This document shows positions 22,088-30,210 of a stretch of DNA of 38,120 nucleotides, piece after piece; the stretch's first letter is position 1; each line of letters opens with the position of its first letter. The notes under the pieces were generated by a model. The model ran no database searches and was not told where the DNA came from. It saw only the letters and a list, made by a program, of their open reading frames with translations. The stretch is from Candidatus Kerfeldbacteria bacterium (GTDB taxonomy: Bacteria; Patescibacteriota; Patescibacteriia; SBBC01): positions 87,960-126,079 of the forward strand of contig JACQPY010000018.1 in assembly GCA_016207275.1 (NCBI GenBank). The letters are read 5' to 3'. Both the position numbers and the translations under genes were made by a program.

Positions 22088-24337
22088 ATGCCAAAAGATC
22101 TCATCATCGTCGAATCACCGACCAAGGCCAAAACCATCGCCCGCTTCCTGGCCGACGGCTACCGCATTGAATCAAGCTACGGCCACGTCCGCGATTTACC
22201 AAAGTCCAAGCTCGGCGTCGACGTCGAAGGCGATTTTACGCCGCAGTACGTCGTACCGACTGGCTCGCGCAAGGTCGTTACCGCCCTCAAGAAGGCGGCC
22301 ACCGCCGCTCACCACGTCTACTTCGCTACCGACGAAGACCGCGAAGGTGAGGCGATTTCCTGGCACCTCGCCGAGTTGTTAGCGCAACCGGCTGACAAGC
22401 TCAAGCGGATTGCCTTCCACGAGATTACCGAGGAAGCGGTTCGAGAGGCACTGGCCCACCCGCGCCAGCTTGATCTCCGGATGGTTAACGCCCAGCAAGC
22501 CCGACGGATCCTCGACCGACTGGTCGGCTATGAACTCTCGCCGCTGCTCTGGAAAAAGGTCGCCAAAGGGTTGTCCGCGGGCCGCGTTCAGTCCGTGGCC
22601 GTGCGACTGATCGTCGAGCGCGAACGGGAAATCCAAGCCTTCAAGCCGCAAGAGTATTGGTCAGTTGAGGCGGCTTTCACCACCAAAGCCAATCAAGACT
22701 TCACTGCTAAGTTGGCCAAACGTAACGGTACTTCGCTCGACCGCCTCGCCATCAAATCAAAAGTCGAAGCTGATCAAATCCTCGCCGACCTCAATGAGGC
22801 CAGCTACCGCGTCGCTGACGTTCAGCGCAAAGAGGTCCGGAAGAACCCGCTGGCGCCGTACACCACCTCGACCCTGCAACAAGATGCTAACCGTAAGCTC
22901 GGCTTTTCCAGCAAGCAGACCATGCTGTTAGCACAACAGCTCTACGAAGGGGTCGAACTCGGGCCCCACGGACCGACCGGTCTGATCACCTACATGCGCA
23001 CGGATTCGGTCAACCTAGCCGAGAAGTTCATTCGTGAGGCTGGTCAGTTGATCGGGCGAGACTTCGGTCAACCGTACCACGCCCCCCGCCGCTTCCAGAC
23101 CAAAAGCAAGGGTGCCCAGGAAGCTCACGAGGCCATTCGGCCGACCAACCCGACGTTAACCGTCGAACAGGTCAAGCCGCACCTGGACGAACGGCAGCTC
23201 AAGCTCTACGACCTGATCTGGCGGCGGGCCGTCGCCTCGCAGATGAGTGCCGCGGTCATGGACGCGACCACTGTTGATGTGGTCAATGATCGTGGGCCGC
23301 ATACCTACACCTTCCGGGCCACCGGCCAGGTCACGAAGTTTCCCGGCTACCTCAAAGTCGCCGCCGAGAACGTTAAAGAAACCGAGCTGCCAGCGGTGCA
23401 CGCTGACGAAGCCGTCAGGCTCAAAGAACTTAAGCCGGAGCAGCACTTCACCGAGCCGCCGGCACGATATTCCGAAGCCGGGCTGGTCAAGAAGCTCGAG
23501 GAATACGGCATTGGTCGGCCGAGTACCTACGCCCCGACTATTGCCACCATCATCGAGCGCGGCTACGTCGAACGGGTCGAGAAACGCCTCAAGCCGACTG
23601 ACATCGCCGCCATTGTCAACGACCTGCTGGTCGAGCACTTCCCGGAAATCGTTGACTACCAGTTCACTGCCAAAATGGAACAGGAGTTGGACGAGATCGC
23701 CGAAGGGGTAAAGGACTGGATCCCGGTCATTCGCCAGTTCTACGGCCCGTTCAAGCAGCACCTGACCACCAAGGAGGAAACCTTATCCAAGAAAGAGCTG
23801 ACCGAGCAGGCGACCGAGTACATCTGCGAAAAGTCCGGCCACCCGATGGTCGTCAAGTACGGCCGCTACGGCAAGTTCCTGGCCTGCACCGGCTACCCGG
23901 AGTGCAAGAATACCAAAGAGCTCAACGACGACAACACGATCCGCGAGACCCCGGCGGTCGATGGTACGGGCGATACTTGTCCGCAGTGCGGGCAAGGTCA
24001 GCTGGTTATGAAGCGCGGCCGTTTCGGACCGTTCCTCGGCTGCAACCGCTACCCCGACTGCAAGTACATCAAGAACATCCAGAAGGGCACGGGTGTGGCC
24101 TGTCCGCAGTGCGGCAAGGGCGAGATTATTGAAAAACGCTCGCGCTACGGTAAAACCTTCTACTCCTGCAACCGCTACCCGGACTGCAAGTTCGCCCTGT
24201 GGAGCAAGCCGACCGGCGAGAAGTGTCCAGAGACCGGCGATCTGCTCGTCTACGGCGCGAAAGGCATGCTCCGCTGTTCGAGCAAGACGTGCAAGTACGT
24301 CAAGCAAGCTGAGCCAGAACCGCAACCAACGTCGTAA
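22088..24337 (+). CDS. topA: DNA topoisomerase I
   Basis: Topoisomerase I relaxes negative supercoils by a type IA mechanism. The TOPRIM domain occupies about 1-115 (LIIVESPTKAKTI; DEDREGEAI holds the metal-binding acids). The catalytic Tyr lies in ITYMRTDS near residue 302. The C-terminus from about 577 carries four zinc-ribbon-like repeats. Three have the pattern GRYGKFLACTGYPECK, GRFGPFLGCNRYPDCK and SRYGKTFYSCNRYPDCK, and the last is shortened. The length of 749 aa is normal. It probably forms one unit with dprA. Confidence 0.96.
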   Translation: MPKDLIIVESPTKAKTIARFLADGYRIESSYGHVRDLPKSKLGVDVEGDFTPQYVVPTGSRKVVTALKKAATAAHHVYFATDEDREGEAISWHLAELLAQPADKLKRIAFHEITEEAVREALAHPRQLDLRMVNAQQARRILDRLVGYELSPLLWKKVAKGLSAGRVQSVAVRLIVEREREIQAFKPQEYWSVEAAFTTKANQDFTAKLAKRNGTSLDRLAIKSKVEADQILADLNEASYRVADVQRKEVRKNPLAPYTTSTLQQDANRKLGFSSKQTMLLAQQLYEGVELGPHGPTGLITYMRTDSVNLAEKFIREAGQLIGRDFGQPYHAPRRFQTKSKGAQEAHEAIRPTNPTLTVEQVKPHLDERQLKLYDLIWRRAVASQMSAAVMDATTVDVVNDRGPHTYTFRATGQVTKFPGYLKVAAENVKETELPAVHADEAVRLKELKPEQHFTEPPARYSEAGLVKKLEEYGIGRPSTYAPTIATIIERGYVERVEKRLKPTDIAAIVNDLLVEHFPEIVDYQFTAKMEQELDEIAEGVKDWIPVIRQFYGPFKQHLTTKEETLSKKELTEQATEYICEKSGHPMVVKYGRYGKFLACTGYPECKNTKELNDDNTIRETPAVDGTGDTCPQCGQGQLVMKRGRFGPFLGCNRYPDCKYIKNIQKGTGVACPQCGKGEIIEKRSRYGKTFYSCNRYPDCKFALWSKPTGEKCPETGDLLVYGAKGMLRCSSKTCKYVKQAEPEPQPTS

Positions 24338-24345
24338 AACAAGTG

Positions 24346-24405
24346 ACTTGTGACATGTAACAATTACTAAGGGCGTATACTCGTCACCAGTCACACGTCA
24401 CAAGT
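24346..24405. repeat. inverted repeat between topA and the YvlD-like gene
   Basis: ACTTGTGACATGTAAC (24346-24361) is mirrored by GTCACACGTCACAAGT (24390-24405), a 16-bp inverted repeat with two mismatches and a 28-base centre. Several GTGAC/GTCAC repeats overlap it. It resembles the small non-coding repeat cassettes of MAGs. It could also form an RNA hairpin, though no T run follows. Confidence 0.5.
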
Positions 24406-24425
24406 TAAATGTTAGCTATCCTAAC

Positions 24426-24776
24426 ATGCTTCTCCGCTGGCTCCTCAACTCGCTGCTCATCCTGGTGCTACCGTACATTGTGCCAGGCATCTCAGTCGCC
24501 AACTTTTGGACCGCACTCTTAGTCGCGCTGGTCTTTGGCATTCTCAATGCCCTGGTCAAACCCATCCTCATCATCCTGACCTTGCCGGTCACCATTCTTT
24601 CGCTTGGTTTGTTCGTCTTCATCCTCAACGCCATTTTACTTTGGTTCACCAGCACCATTGTTAAGGGGTTCGAAATTCGAAATTTCTCGGCGGCTGTCTT
24701 GGCAGCGCTGGTGCTCTGGGTCGGCAGCATGCTGGTCAACCTGCTGACCAAACAGAAAACGCCGCGGACTTTCTAG
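24426..24776 (+). CDS. YvlD/phage-holin-4-like membrane protein
   Basis: This 116-aa, strongly hydrophobic protein has four predicted helices and the family block FGILNALVKPILIILTLPVTILSLGLF (a stretch from about residue 38, written here only as its two halves FGILNALVKP and ILTLPVTILS). It belongs to the DUF/Phage_holin_4_2 group that includes Bacillus YvlD. The function is unknown, and a link to envelope stress is known only for some relatives. A hairpin TGTTAG/CTAACA (24410-24425) reaches into the start codon. The next plus-strand element is a terminator. Confidence 0.85.
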   Translation: MLLRWLLNSLLILVLPYIVPGISVANFWTALLVALVFGILNALVKPILIILTLPVTILSLGLFVFILNAILLWFTSTIVKGFEIRNFSAAVLAALVLWVGSMLVNLLTKQKTPRTF

Positions 24777-24799
24777 TCCGTGGTCGCTGGTCAACTCCA

Positions 24800-24825
24800 G
24801 CGCAGGCTCCGAGCCTGCGCATTTT
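24800..24825 (+). terminator. terminator after the YvlD-like gene
   Basis: A perfect 9-bp stem GCGCAGGCT/AGCCTGCGC with loop CCG is followed by ATTTTC. It lies 24 bases after the stop codon. Confidence 0.7.
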
Positions 24826-24841
24826 CGAACACCGACCAAAA

Positions 24842-24885
24842 AGAAAGCACCACCAGGTTGGCGAACCCAATGGTGCTCGCTTTTC
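24842..24885 (-). terminator. terminator for the small-membrane-protein pair
   Basis: AGCACCA/TGGTGCT arms (24846-24877) enclose a GGTT/AACC pairing. On the minus strand the stem is followed by TTCTTTTT. The plus side also has CGCTTTTCTT, so it may work in both directions. Confidence 0.75.
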
Positions 24886-24914
24886 TTATGGAACATCCTC
24901 CAAGAACATGTCTT

Positions 24915-25130
24915 TCAGTACGGCGCCATCGAACGGATCCTCGACGGCTCGTTGGCGGCCTGCTCCTTGACGTACTGCCTGAACAGCACCAGGTCGATGA
25001 GCAGCAGTCCGACCATGGAGAGGACGAACACGCTGTCAGGGTGACGCAGCCCACGCTGGAATACACGGGCCCCCTCCCGCATCTCGCGCAGCGCCTGACG
25101 CCTTGTCTCATTCCAGAACGGTTGTCGCAT
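24915..25130 (-). CDS. small single-helix membrane protein (71 aa), unknown
   Basis: I recognise no family. The N-terminal 30 residues are charged and helical (RRQALREMREGARVFQRGLRH). One membrane helix follows (about 33-51), and then a short tail. The ATG at 25130 is chosen because GGAGG lies eight bases upstream. An in-frame GTG at 25139 lies inside that ribosome site and is rejected. It starts 13 bases after the 218-aa gene and shares a terminator and promoter with it, so the two form a dedicated two-gene unit. An interaction between the products at the membrane is inference. Confidence 0.65.
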   Translation of the reverse strand: MRQPFWNETRRQALREMREGARVFQRGLRHPDSVFVLSMVGLLLIDLVLFRQYVKEQAANEPSRIRSMAPY

Positions 25131-25143
25131 CTGTGTCACCTCC

Positions 25144-25800
25144 CTACTTGTGGTGCGAGTCCGGAGCGATGTGAATGCCCCAGACCACCGTGTTGACCAC
25201 GCCCAGCCCGACGGCCAGCCGGTTCTGCCACTTCATCGAACCTACCCGTCGATCGAGATCGCTTCGCAAGGCGTCGAATCCACCGTGCAGCTGGGCCGCC
25301 GAACGCTGCGCTTCATCGGCTTTCGTTGACGCGGCCTCGGCGACCGCCAGCGTCGAATCGATCCGGCCAGACACGACCTTGAAATCGTGGTTCATCAATT
25401 CGCCAAGCTTATTGAGGTCAGCGGCTGCCATCATCACCGCACTGTCGAGCCGATCAGCCCGCACTTCGATGGCGTACTGCCGACTGGCCAGCTCGAGCAT
25501 CTTGACGTTGACAGCCAGCACTCGCTGCCGCATCATCGCCTCAGCCGTGACCGCCGAGTCGGCCCGAGCCATTGCCTTGGCGGCCAGATCATGGGCCTGC
25601 TGGGCCGACGTAGCTGCCGCTTGCGCTTGCTGCTCGGCCTGCCGGCTCTTGTCGACCGCGTACGAGCTGATCCGAAATGCGAAGATCAACGCGATAACTG
25701 CCCCGACCAGCAGCACGGTCAGTGTCCAGAACCAACCGCGGTTCGAGCGCTTCTTCTCTTCCAGCCCTCTGCTGCTCTGTTCCTCCCAACGACGTGCCAT
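25144..25800 (-). CDS. membrane-anchored coiled-coil protein (218 aa), unknown
   Basis: The protein has a basic start (MARRWEEQSSRGLEEKKRSNRG), one membrane helix (about 23-43) and a long alanine- and glutamine-rich helical region (about 50-185) with heptad-like spacing. It ends in a weakly hydrophobic tail (LAVGLGVVNTVVWGIHI) that could touch the membrane again. The ATG at 25800 has GAGGAGG eight bases upstream. An extension to 25875 would run through the leader hairpin and is rejected. I see no enzyme motif. Such a plan suits a scaffold, a sensor-like spacer or a membrane organiser, but none is shown. Confidence 0.7.
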   Translation of the reverse strand: MARRWEEQSSRGLEEKKRSNRGWFWTLTVLLVGAVIALIFAFRISSYAVDKSRQAEQQAQAAATSAQQAHDLAAKAMARADSAVTAEAMMRQRVLAVNVKMLELASRQYAIEVRADRLDSAVMMAAADLNKLGELMNHDFKVVSGRIDSTLAVAEAASTKADEAQRSAAQLHGGFDALRSDLDRRVGSMKWQNRLAVGLGVVNTVVWGIHIAPDSHHK

Positions 25801-25838
25801 GACTGCTTCCTCCTCTTCGAATTGTCCGCCCCCGCAGC

Positions 25839-25866
25839 AAAAACAGAGGGCACGAACAGCACCCTC
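25839..25866 (-). terminator. attenuator-like hairpin in the leader of the 218-aa gene
   Basis: On the minus strand GAGGG...CCCTC arms (25846-25866, extended by GC/GC) are followed by TGTTTTT. The hairpin lies between the predicted transcript start (about 25884) and the Shine-Dalgarno site, where it could end transcription early. Confidence 0.5.
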
Positions 25867-25890
25867 CGTCCTCAAATCACAAGCGGCCGT

Positions 25891-25919
25891 ATCTTGGCAC
25901 AGCGACCACGCCGCGTCAA
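25891..25919 (-). promoter_or_regulatory. likely promoter of the 218-aa/71-aa pair
   Basis: The minus strand has -35 TTGACG (25914-25919), a 17-base spacer and a weak -10 CAAGAT (25891-25896). The position two bases from the nested palindrome and the correct spacing support it. Confidence 0.45.
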
Positions 25920-25920
25920 G

Positions 25921-26040
25921 CGCGCCCCGCGCCCTGCCCCTAAAGTGTCATTCCGAACTTGTTTCGGAATCTACGTAGTAACAAGCAAGACTCTGAAACG
26001 AGTTCAGAGTGACAGCCGGAGACGGCGGGCGCGGGGCGCG
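25921..26040. repeat. 120-base nested palindrome (MITE-like)
   Basis: The outer arms CGCGCCCCGCGCCC (25921-25934) and GGGCGCGGGGCGCG (26027-26040) are perfect 14-bp inverted repeats. Inside is a second inverted repeat of about 26 bp per arm, from TGTCATTCCGAACTTGTTTC (25946) to the arm ending GAGTGACA (26014), with about 20 of 26 matches. It ends one base before the stop of the O-antigen ligase gene. The inner core resembles palindromic repeats widely scattered in bacterial MAGs. Confidence 0.7.
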
Positions 26041-26041
26041 G

Positions 26042-28309
26042 CTATTGCTTCGGCAGACTTTCCAGTTTCTTCCCGACCTCGGTATTCGTCGGATCAAGCT
26101 GTTGGACCAGCGCAAACTCCCGCCGGGCCGTGGCCGTATCTTTTTCTTGCTCTGCCAGTAGGCCAAGCTGCCAGTGGGCTTGGGCCAATGAGGAATCGAC
26201 AGCCACCGCGCTGCCAAAAGCTTCTTTGGCTTTGGCTGTATCTTTCCGCTCGACGTAGCGCAAGCCGAGTTCGTACCACAGCGCGGCTGACTGCGGGTTG
26301 GCCTGGGCCAGCTGCTCGAGGGTGGTGAAGGCGCGATCTTTTTCCCCGGCCAACTCATCGACGAGGACCAGGCCGAACACAGCATCGACGTAGGTCGGCA
26401 CGACCCGTTGTGCTTCTTCAAGAGCGGCCCGCGCCTTGACGATCCGGCTGGTGACGTCGTTCTCATCGGCGCCTTCCTGACCTTTCCGCGCGGAAGCCGT
26501 CAGGTAGTACGCTTGACCGAGACTGACGAGCAGCTGGGGGTTGGTTGGTTCGAGCGCGACTGCTCGTTCGTAGGCACCGATGACCTGCTCGCCGGTGTTG
26601 CCGGTGACCGAGCCGAGGTTCTTGTACAGCTGCGCCACTGACTCGAGGACCGCGGGGTTGCGGGGATCACGGGCGACGGCCGTTTCCGCGTCGGCGGCAA
26701 TGGCGTTGACCAGCGACTGGACGCGCGCTCGATCGGCCGGTTGTCCCGCCTGCAGGAGCAGCTGCAGTTCGACCAGCTCAGCCTGGGCTCGCAGCACGTA
26801 GGGTATCGGCGTGCTCGGATTCGCGTGCACGGTTCGATCGATCAGCCGGCGAACTGTGCTCAAGTCTTCGGCGCGCTGAATGGCCTGCGCAACTTTAACC
26901 AGGCCCCGGTCGGCCACTAACGCTCGACCGGACCAGACTAACGTTACCACGACGATGGTGAGGAAAACCAACGAGCTCATCATCGCTGCCAACCGCCCAA
27001 TCGGGGGACGGATCACGACCATGGTAGTATTGGTCCGCACGGTAACCAGCAGCAAACCTAAGCAAATCCAAAAAAATCCGAACGTGACGAAGGTGGTCGG
27101 CGCGAACAAGAAGGCAGCGGTCAAACCGGTCCAGGCGCCGATCAAGGCGGCCGGCGCGGCCCAGGCCTCACGAAGCTTGCGGGCCAGCGATTCACTGGCG
27201 CTGACGACCCCCGCCAACGTCCGAACGACGACCGCTGCCACCGCCAGCAGGCCGAGGCTGCCGATGGTGGTCAGGAGCTGCAGCACTTCGTCCGACGATT
27301 TGACAAACCGCAGACCGCCGAGCAGATTGGCGTAAAACGACTCCGGCCGGAACGAGACGAAATCATAGTAGAACGTACCCGGGCCTGAGCCGATGATCGG
27401 GAACGTGGCCAGGGTCTTGGTGGTGATCGACCAACCCGTACCTGCATCGAGGCGTAAATCCGGCGTGACCGTGGTGCCGAGCAAACTGCTGGTGTTCAGC
27501 AGCAGGCCGAAGACGCCGATGGCCATGACGAACCCAACCGTCAGGAAGCGAACGCGCGGCAGCTGACGAATGCTGACGAAGGCGAGGCTGACCACCGCGC
27601 TGACGATCAGCGCGATCCAGCCGGCCGCCGCGTCAATGGCCAGCAGCACCAGGACGGCGCTGATAGCGGCCGCGCCGATCAGCAGCAGCCAGGCCAGGCC
27701 CCGCGGGCGGCGGACAAAAATAAGGCCGGCCGGCAAGAAAGCCCCAGCCAGCACCGCTAAGGTGGTGGCCGAGTTGCCGGTGATGAGAAATGCTCGACCG
27801 CGTAGTTCGGTCCAAGGAAACGGCGAAATACCGGCGAGCTGGAGCAAGCCGAGTAACGTTCCCAAGCCAATGGCCGTTAACGTGATGGACAATAGCGCTG
27901 GCAGGTCGCGATCTGAGTCGAACACTTGGACCGCCAGCCAGACAAAGACAATAAACGACAAGAGTGCTGGTAAGGCGTGGTGAACGTAGCCGGCGCTCCC
28001 CAACAGCGACGTTACGCGGTTGGTCGAAAAGATGGTCGACAATATCAGGACCAGCGCCAACCCTGCCAGCCACCACTGGCCCGGGACTGGTCGCACTCGT
28101 ACTTCATCCCGTAGCATTAACGCCACCACGAACGTGAGAGCCGCGGCCGCCACCAACACCACAAACACCACGCCCTTCGGCAGCTCGACCGGATCGTTTA
28201 AACCAGGCACAAAGAACAGCGGGGTCAGGAACACGGCCAAGGCCAGGAGAAACCGAGTGGTTCCTTCTAACGCTCGCGGCAGGCGCGACTGGTTCTTGAA
28301 TCGTAACAC
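26042..28309 (-). CDS. O-antigen ligase-like polytopic protein with C-terminal TPR repeats
   Basis: The 755-aa product has about a dozen membrane helices (about 18-475). The Wzy_C-type signature region lies around 290-350 (FPIIGSGPGTFYYDF, then the ligase-like SFRPESFYANLL). A periplasm-facing TPR array follows (about 490-750, for example AYERAVALEPTNPQLLVSLG and LWYELGLRYVERKDTAKAKE). Related proteins join or polymerise lipid-linked glycans. The TPR part may bind partners. The start is a GTG at 28309, 23 bases after parB, without a Shine-Dalgarno sequence. It could share a transcript with parAB. The nested palindrome forms its 3' end. Confidence 0.82.
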   Translation of the reverse strand: MLRFKNQSRLPRALEGTTRFLLALAVFLTPLFFVPGLNDPVELPKGVVFVVLVAAAALTFVVALMLRDEVRVRPVPGQWWLAGLALVLILSTIFSTNRVTSLLGSAGYVHHALPALLSFIVFVWLAVQVFDSDRDLPALLSITLTAIGLGTLLGLLQLAGISPFPWTELRGRAFLITGNSATTLAVLAGAFLPAGLIFVRRPRGLAWLLLIGAAAISAVLVLLAIDAAAGWIALIVSAVVSLAFVSIRQLPRVRFLTVGFVMAIGVFGLLLNTSSLLGTTVTPDLRLDAGTGWSITTKTLATFPIIGSGPGTFYYDFVSFRPESFYANLLGGLRFVKSSDEVLQLLTTIGSLGLLAVAAVVVRTLAGVVSASESLARKLREAWAAPAALIGAWTGLTAAFLFAPTTFVTFGFFWICLGLLLVTVRTNTTMVVIRPPIGRLAAMMSSLVFLTIVVVTLVWSGRALVADRGLVKVAQAIQRAEDLSTVRRLIDRTVHANPSTPIPYVLRAQAELVELQLLLQAGQPADRARVQSLVNAIAADAETAVARDPRNPAVLESVAQLYKNLGSVTGNTGEQVIGAYERAVALEPTNPQLLVSLGQAYYLTASARKGQEGADENDVTSRIVKARAALEEAQRVVPTYVDAVFGLVLVDELAGEKDRAFTTLEQLAQANPQSAALWYELGLRYVERKDTAKAKEAFGSAVAVDSSLAQAHWQLGLLAEQEKDTATARREFALVQQLDPTNTEVGKKLESLPKQ

Positions 28310-28332
28310 GCGTGAGTCGTGAATCGGGTACG

Positions 28333-29178
28333 TTAGGAACGGCGGAGACGTTCGAGCAGCGTCCGGAACTCTTCCGCCGAATAAAACTCTATGGTAATGG
28401 TACCAGCCTTACCGCGCCTGTCAATTCGCACGCGCGTTCCAAAAATATTACGGAGCTCATCTTCGGCCGCCACGAAATCAGGATTAGCTGGTCGTGATCG
28501 CTTGGTTTGCGCCACGCCCTTGGCCAGGGTGGCGCCGCCGCGGACGGTTAGGTTATGCTCGAGAATGTCTTTCAGCAGCTGGAGTTGTTCTTTCGAACTT
28601 GGTGCGCTGGCAATGACCTTAGCATGACCCTCGGTGATCTTGCCGTCGCTAATGGCCTGCTGGACTTCCGCTGGTAAATCCAGTAACCGCAGGGTGTTGG
28701 CCACCGTGACCCGCGACTTGCCGACGCGCTTGGCCACCTGGTCTTGGGTCAACCCGAACTCGTCGATCAGCTTCTGGTAAGCGTTAGCCCGTTCCATCGG
28801 GTTCAAGTCTTTCCGTTGAACATTCTCAACGATCGCCAATTCGAGCTGTTGTTGGGTGGTCGCATCTCGGACGACCACGGGCACTGTCTTTAATCCCAAA
28901 ATCTGGGCTGAGCGCAACCGCCGCTCCCCGGCAATCAGCTGGTAGCCCGAAGCCTTTTTGGTGACGACCAGCGGCTGGACAATGCCGTGTTCGCGGATCG
29001 AGTTGATTAAATCTTCAAGCGCAGCGTGATCGATAGTCTTGCGCGGCTGATGCGGGTTGGTCACGATCTGCGCGGGAGAAACCTGCAGGACTCGTTCGCC
29101 CGCTTCCATGGTCCCCTGGCGGCGCGGTGCGGCACCGGGAATCAGTGAACCAAGTCCGCGGCCTAAGCTGCCGTTCAT
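28333..29178 (-). CDS. parB: chromosome partitioning protein ParB
   Basis: ParB binds centromere-like parS sites and uses CTP to form a sliding clamp. The 281-aa protein shows the N-terminal ParA-contact region (GRGLGSLIPG), the CTP-binding core (NPHQPRK...GERRLRSAQ, ENVQRKDLNPMERA), the helix-turn-helix (LTQDQVAKRVGKSRVTVANTLRLLDLP in two parts, near 150-176) and a C-terminal dimer domain. Its ATG follows directly after the box TTTCTAACGGG. There is no Shine-Dalgarno sequence. No standard parS (TGTTTCACGTGAAACA) is seen in the window. Confidence 0.95.
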   Translation of the reverse strand: MNGSLGRGLGSLIPGAAPRRQGTMEAGERVLQVSPAQIVTNPHQPRKTIDHAALEDLINSIREHGIVQPLVVTKKASGYQLIAGERRLRSAQILGLKTVPVVVRDATTQQQLELAIVENVQRKDLNPMERANAYQKLIDEFGLTQDQVAKRVGKSRVTVANTLRLLDLPAEVQQAISDGKITEGHAKVIASAPSSKEQLQLLKDILEHNLTVRGGATLAKGVAQTKRSRPANPDFVAAEDELRNIFGTRVRIDRRGKAGTITIEFYSAEEFRTLLERLRRS

Positions 29179-29418
29179 CCCGTTAGAAAGTTAGTCCGGT
29201 TAGAGGGTAGTGTATAAAATATCCGAAGATCAGCAAACTTGTGTGCTTGCTTGAGGCCCCATCTAACGGGATTGGCATGTAAAGTGTTCATAAGGATTTT
29301 TCTGGCAACGAGTAAATGGCGATCTTTCTAACGGGATCATCCCGTTAGAAATCCCCATGACAGTCCTTATCAATGACAAGTCCGTCTCGAGGTAGGGCGG
29401 AGGAATTTCTAACGGGGT
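29177..29418. repeat. five copies of the TTTCTAACGGG box between parA and parB
   Basis: Copies lie at 29177-29190, 29263-29273, 29325-29337, 29339-29351 and 29406-29418. The first abuts the parB start codon and the last abuts the parA stop codon. The middle pair forms an 11-bp inverted repeat with a 5-base centre (29325-29351). On the coding strand that centre reads as a start and a stop box fused through ATGA. A 25-codon reading frame runs from this ATG (29340) to a TAG inside the second copy (29263). Confidence 0.8.
29209..29237 (-). promoter_or_regulatory. possible parB promoter
   Basis: The minus strand has -10 TACACT (29209-29214) and a weak -35 TTTGCT (29232-29237) with a 17-base spacer. 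The -10 is the same as that of the tRNA-Val promoter. Confidence 0.4.
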
Positions 29419-30189
29419 TCATGCCGCCTCCTTGGTCAAGCGGATTTCATGCGCCAATCGCCGGTAGGCGCGGGCGCCGCTCGAGTCACGGCTGTGCTCA
29501 AAAATCGACCGGCCAAAGCTCGGCGCCTCGGCCAACTTGACGTTCCGCGGCACGACCGTCCGAAACACGCGGTGCGGGAAGTGCTGGTAGATTTCATGAA
29601 ACACGGCTTGCGCCAGCTGGTTCTCGTCTTCGTACATCGTCATCACCAGCCCGAGCACTGACAGATTAGGTTTCAGGTTCTGCTTGACCAACTCGATCGT
29701 TTCGAGCAGCTGACTCAAGCCCTCGAGCGAATAGTACTCGCACTGTACTGGAATAAGTATCTCGTCAGAGGCAGTCAAGGCATTGATCGTCAGCAGTCCC
29801 AAGCTCGGTGGACAATCAATCAGCACGTAGTCATACCGCTCGGCCACTGGTCCCAAGGCGTCGGCTAATCGCCACTCGCGCCGCTCAACCGTCACCAGCT
29901 CGACCGTGGCGCCGGCCAAGTTGGGCGTCGACGGCAGCACGTGCACGCCCGGCCGCCCGGTGGCGCGAATGGTGTCAACCGTCGGCACTGAGCCGGCCAG
30001 CGCCTCGTAGACGCCGTGCGGAATCTGCCGGTAGTCAATGCCGAAACCGCTGGTGGCGTTGGCTTGCGGGTCGAGGTCGACGATCAGCACCTGGTGACCG
30101 TGATTGGCCAAGGCCGCGCCGACGTTAATGGCCGTGGTCGTTTTCCCGACGCCGCCTTTCTGGTTGACGATGGAGATTTTTCTGGCCAT
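29419..30189 (-). CDS. parA: chromosome partitioning ATPase ParA/Soj
   Basis: ParA is a DNA-bound ATPase that drives origin segregation with ParB. At 256 aa it has the deviant Walker A box KGGVGKTT (11-18), a Walker A' region (IVDLDPQANAT), Walker B (YVLIDCPPSLGLLT) and the basic DNA-binding C-terminal part. The start codon at 30189 has no Shine-Dalgarno sequence, only a short leader of about 15 bases from its promoter. The stop is followed directly by a copy of the CCCGTTAGAAA box. Confidence 0.96.
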   Translation of the reverse strand: MARKISIVNQKGGVGKTTTAINVGAALANHGHQVLIVDLDPQANATSGFGIDYRQIPHGVYEALAGSVPTVDTIRATGRPGVHVLPSTPNLAGATVELVTVERREWRLADALGPVAERYDYVLIDCPPSLGLLTINALTASDEILIPVQCEYYSLEGLSQLLETIELVKQNLKPNLSVLGLVMTMYEDENQLAQAVFHEIYQHFPHRVFRTVVPRNVKLAEAPSFGRSIFEHSRDSSGARAYRRLAHEIRLTKEAA

Positions 30190-30210
30190 GGCAAAATTGA
30201 TTACGCCAAT

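Noticed and set aside
25175-26328. Long plus-strand frames opposite the 218-aa gene and the O-antigen ligase gene
   Set aside because: They are antisense to genes with recognisable membrane, coiled-coil and TPR patterns, and their own translations are low-complexity Ser/Arg-rich text.
28333-30189. parS site near parAB
   Set aside because: No TGTTTCACGTGAAACA-like palindrome was found. The TTTCTAACGGG boxes have different sequence and sit at start and stop codons, so I do not call them parS.
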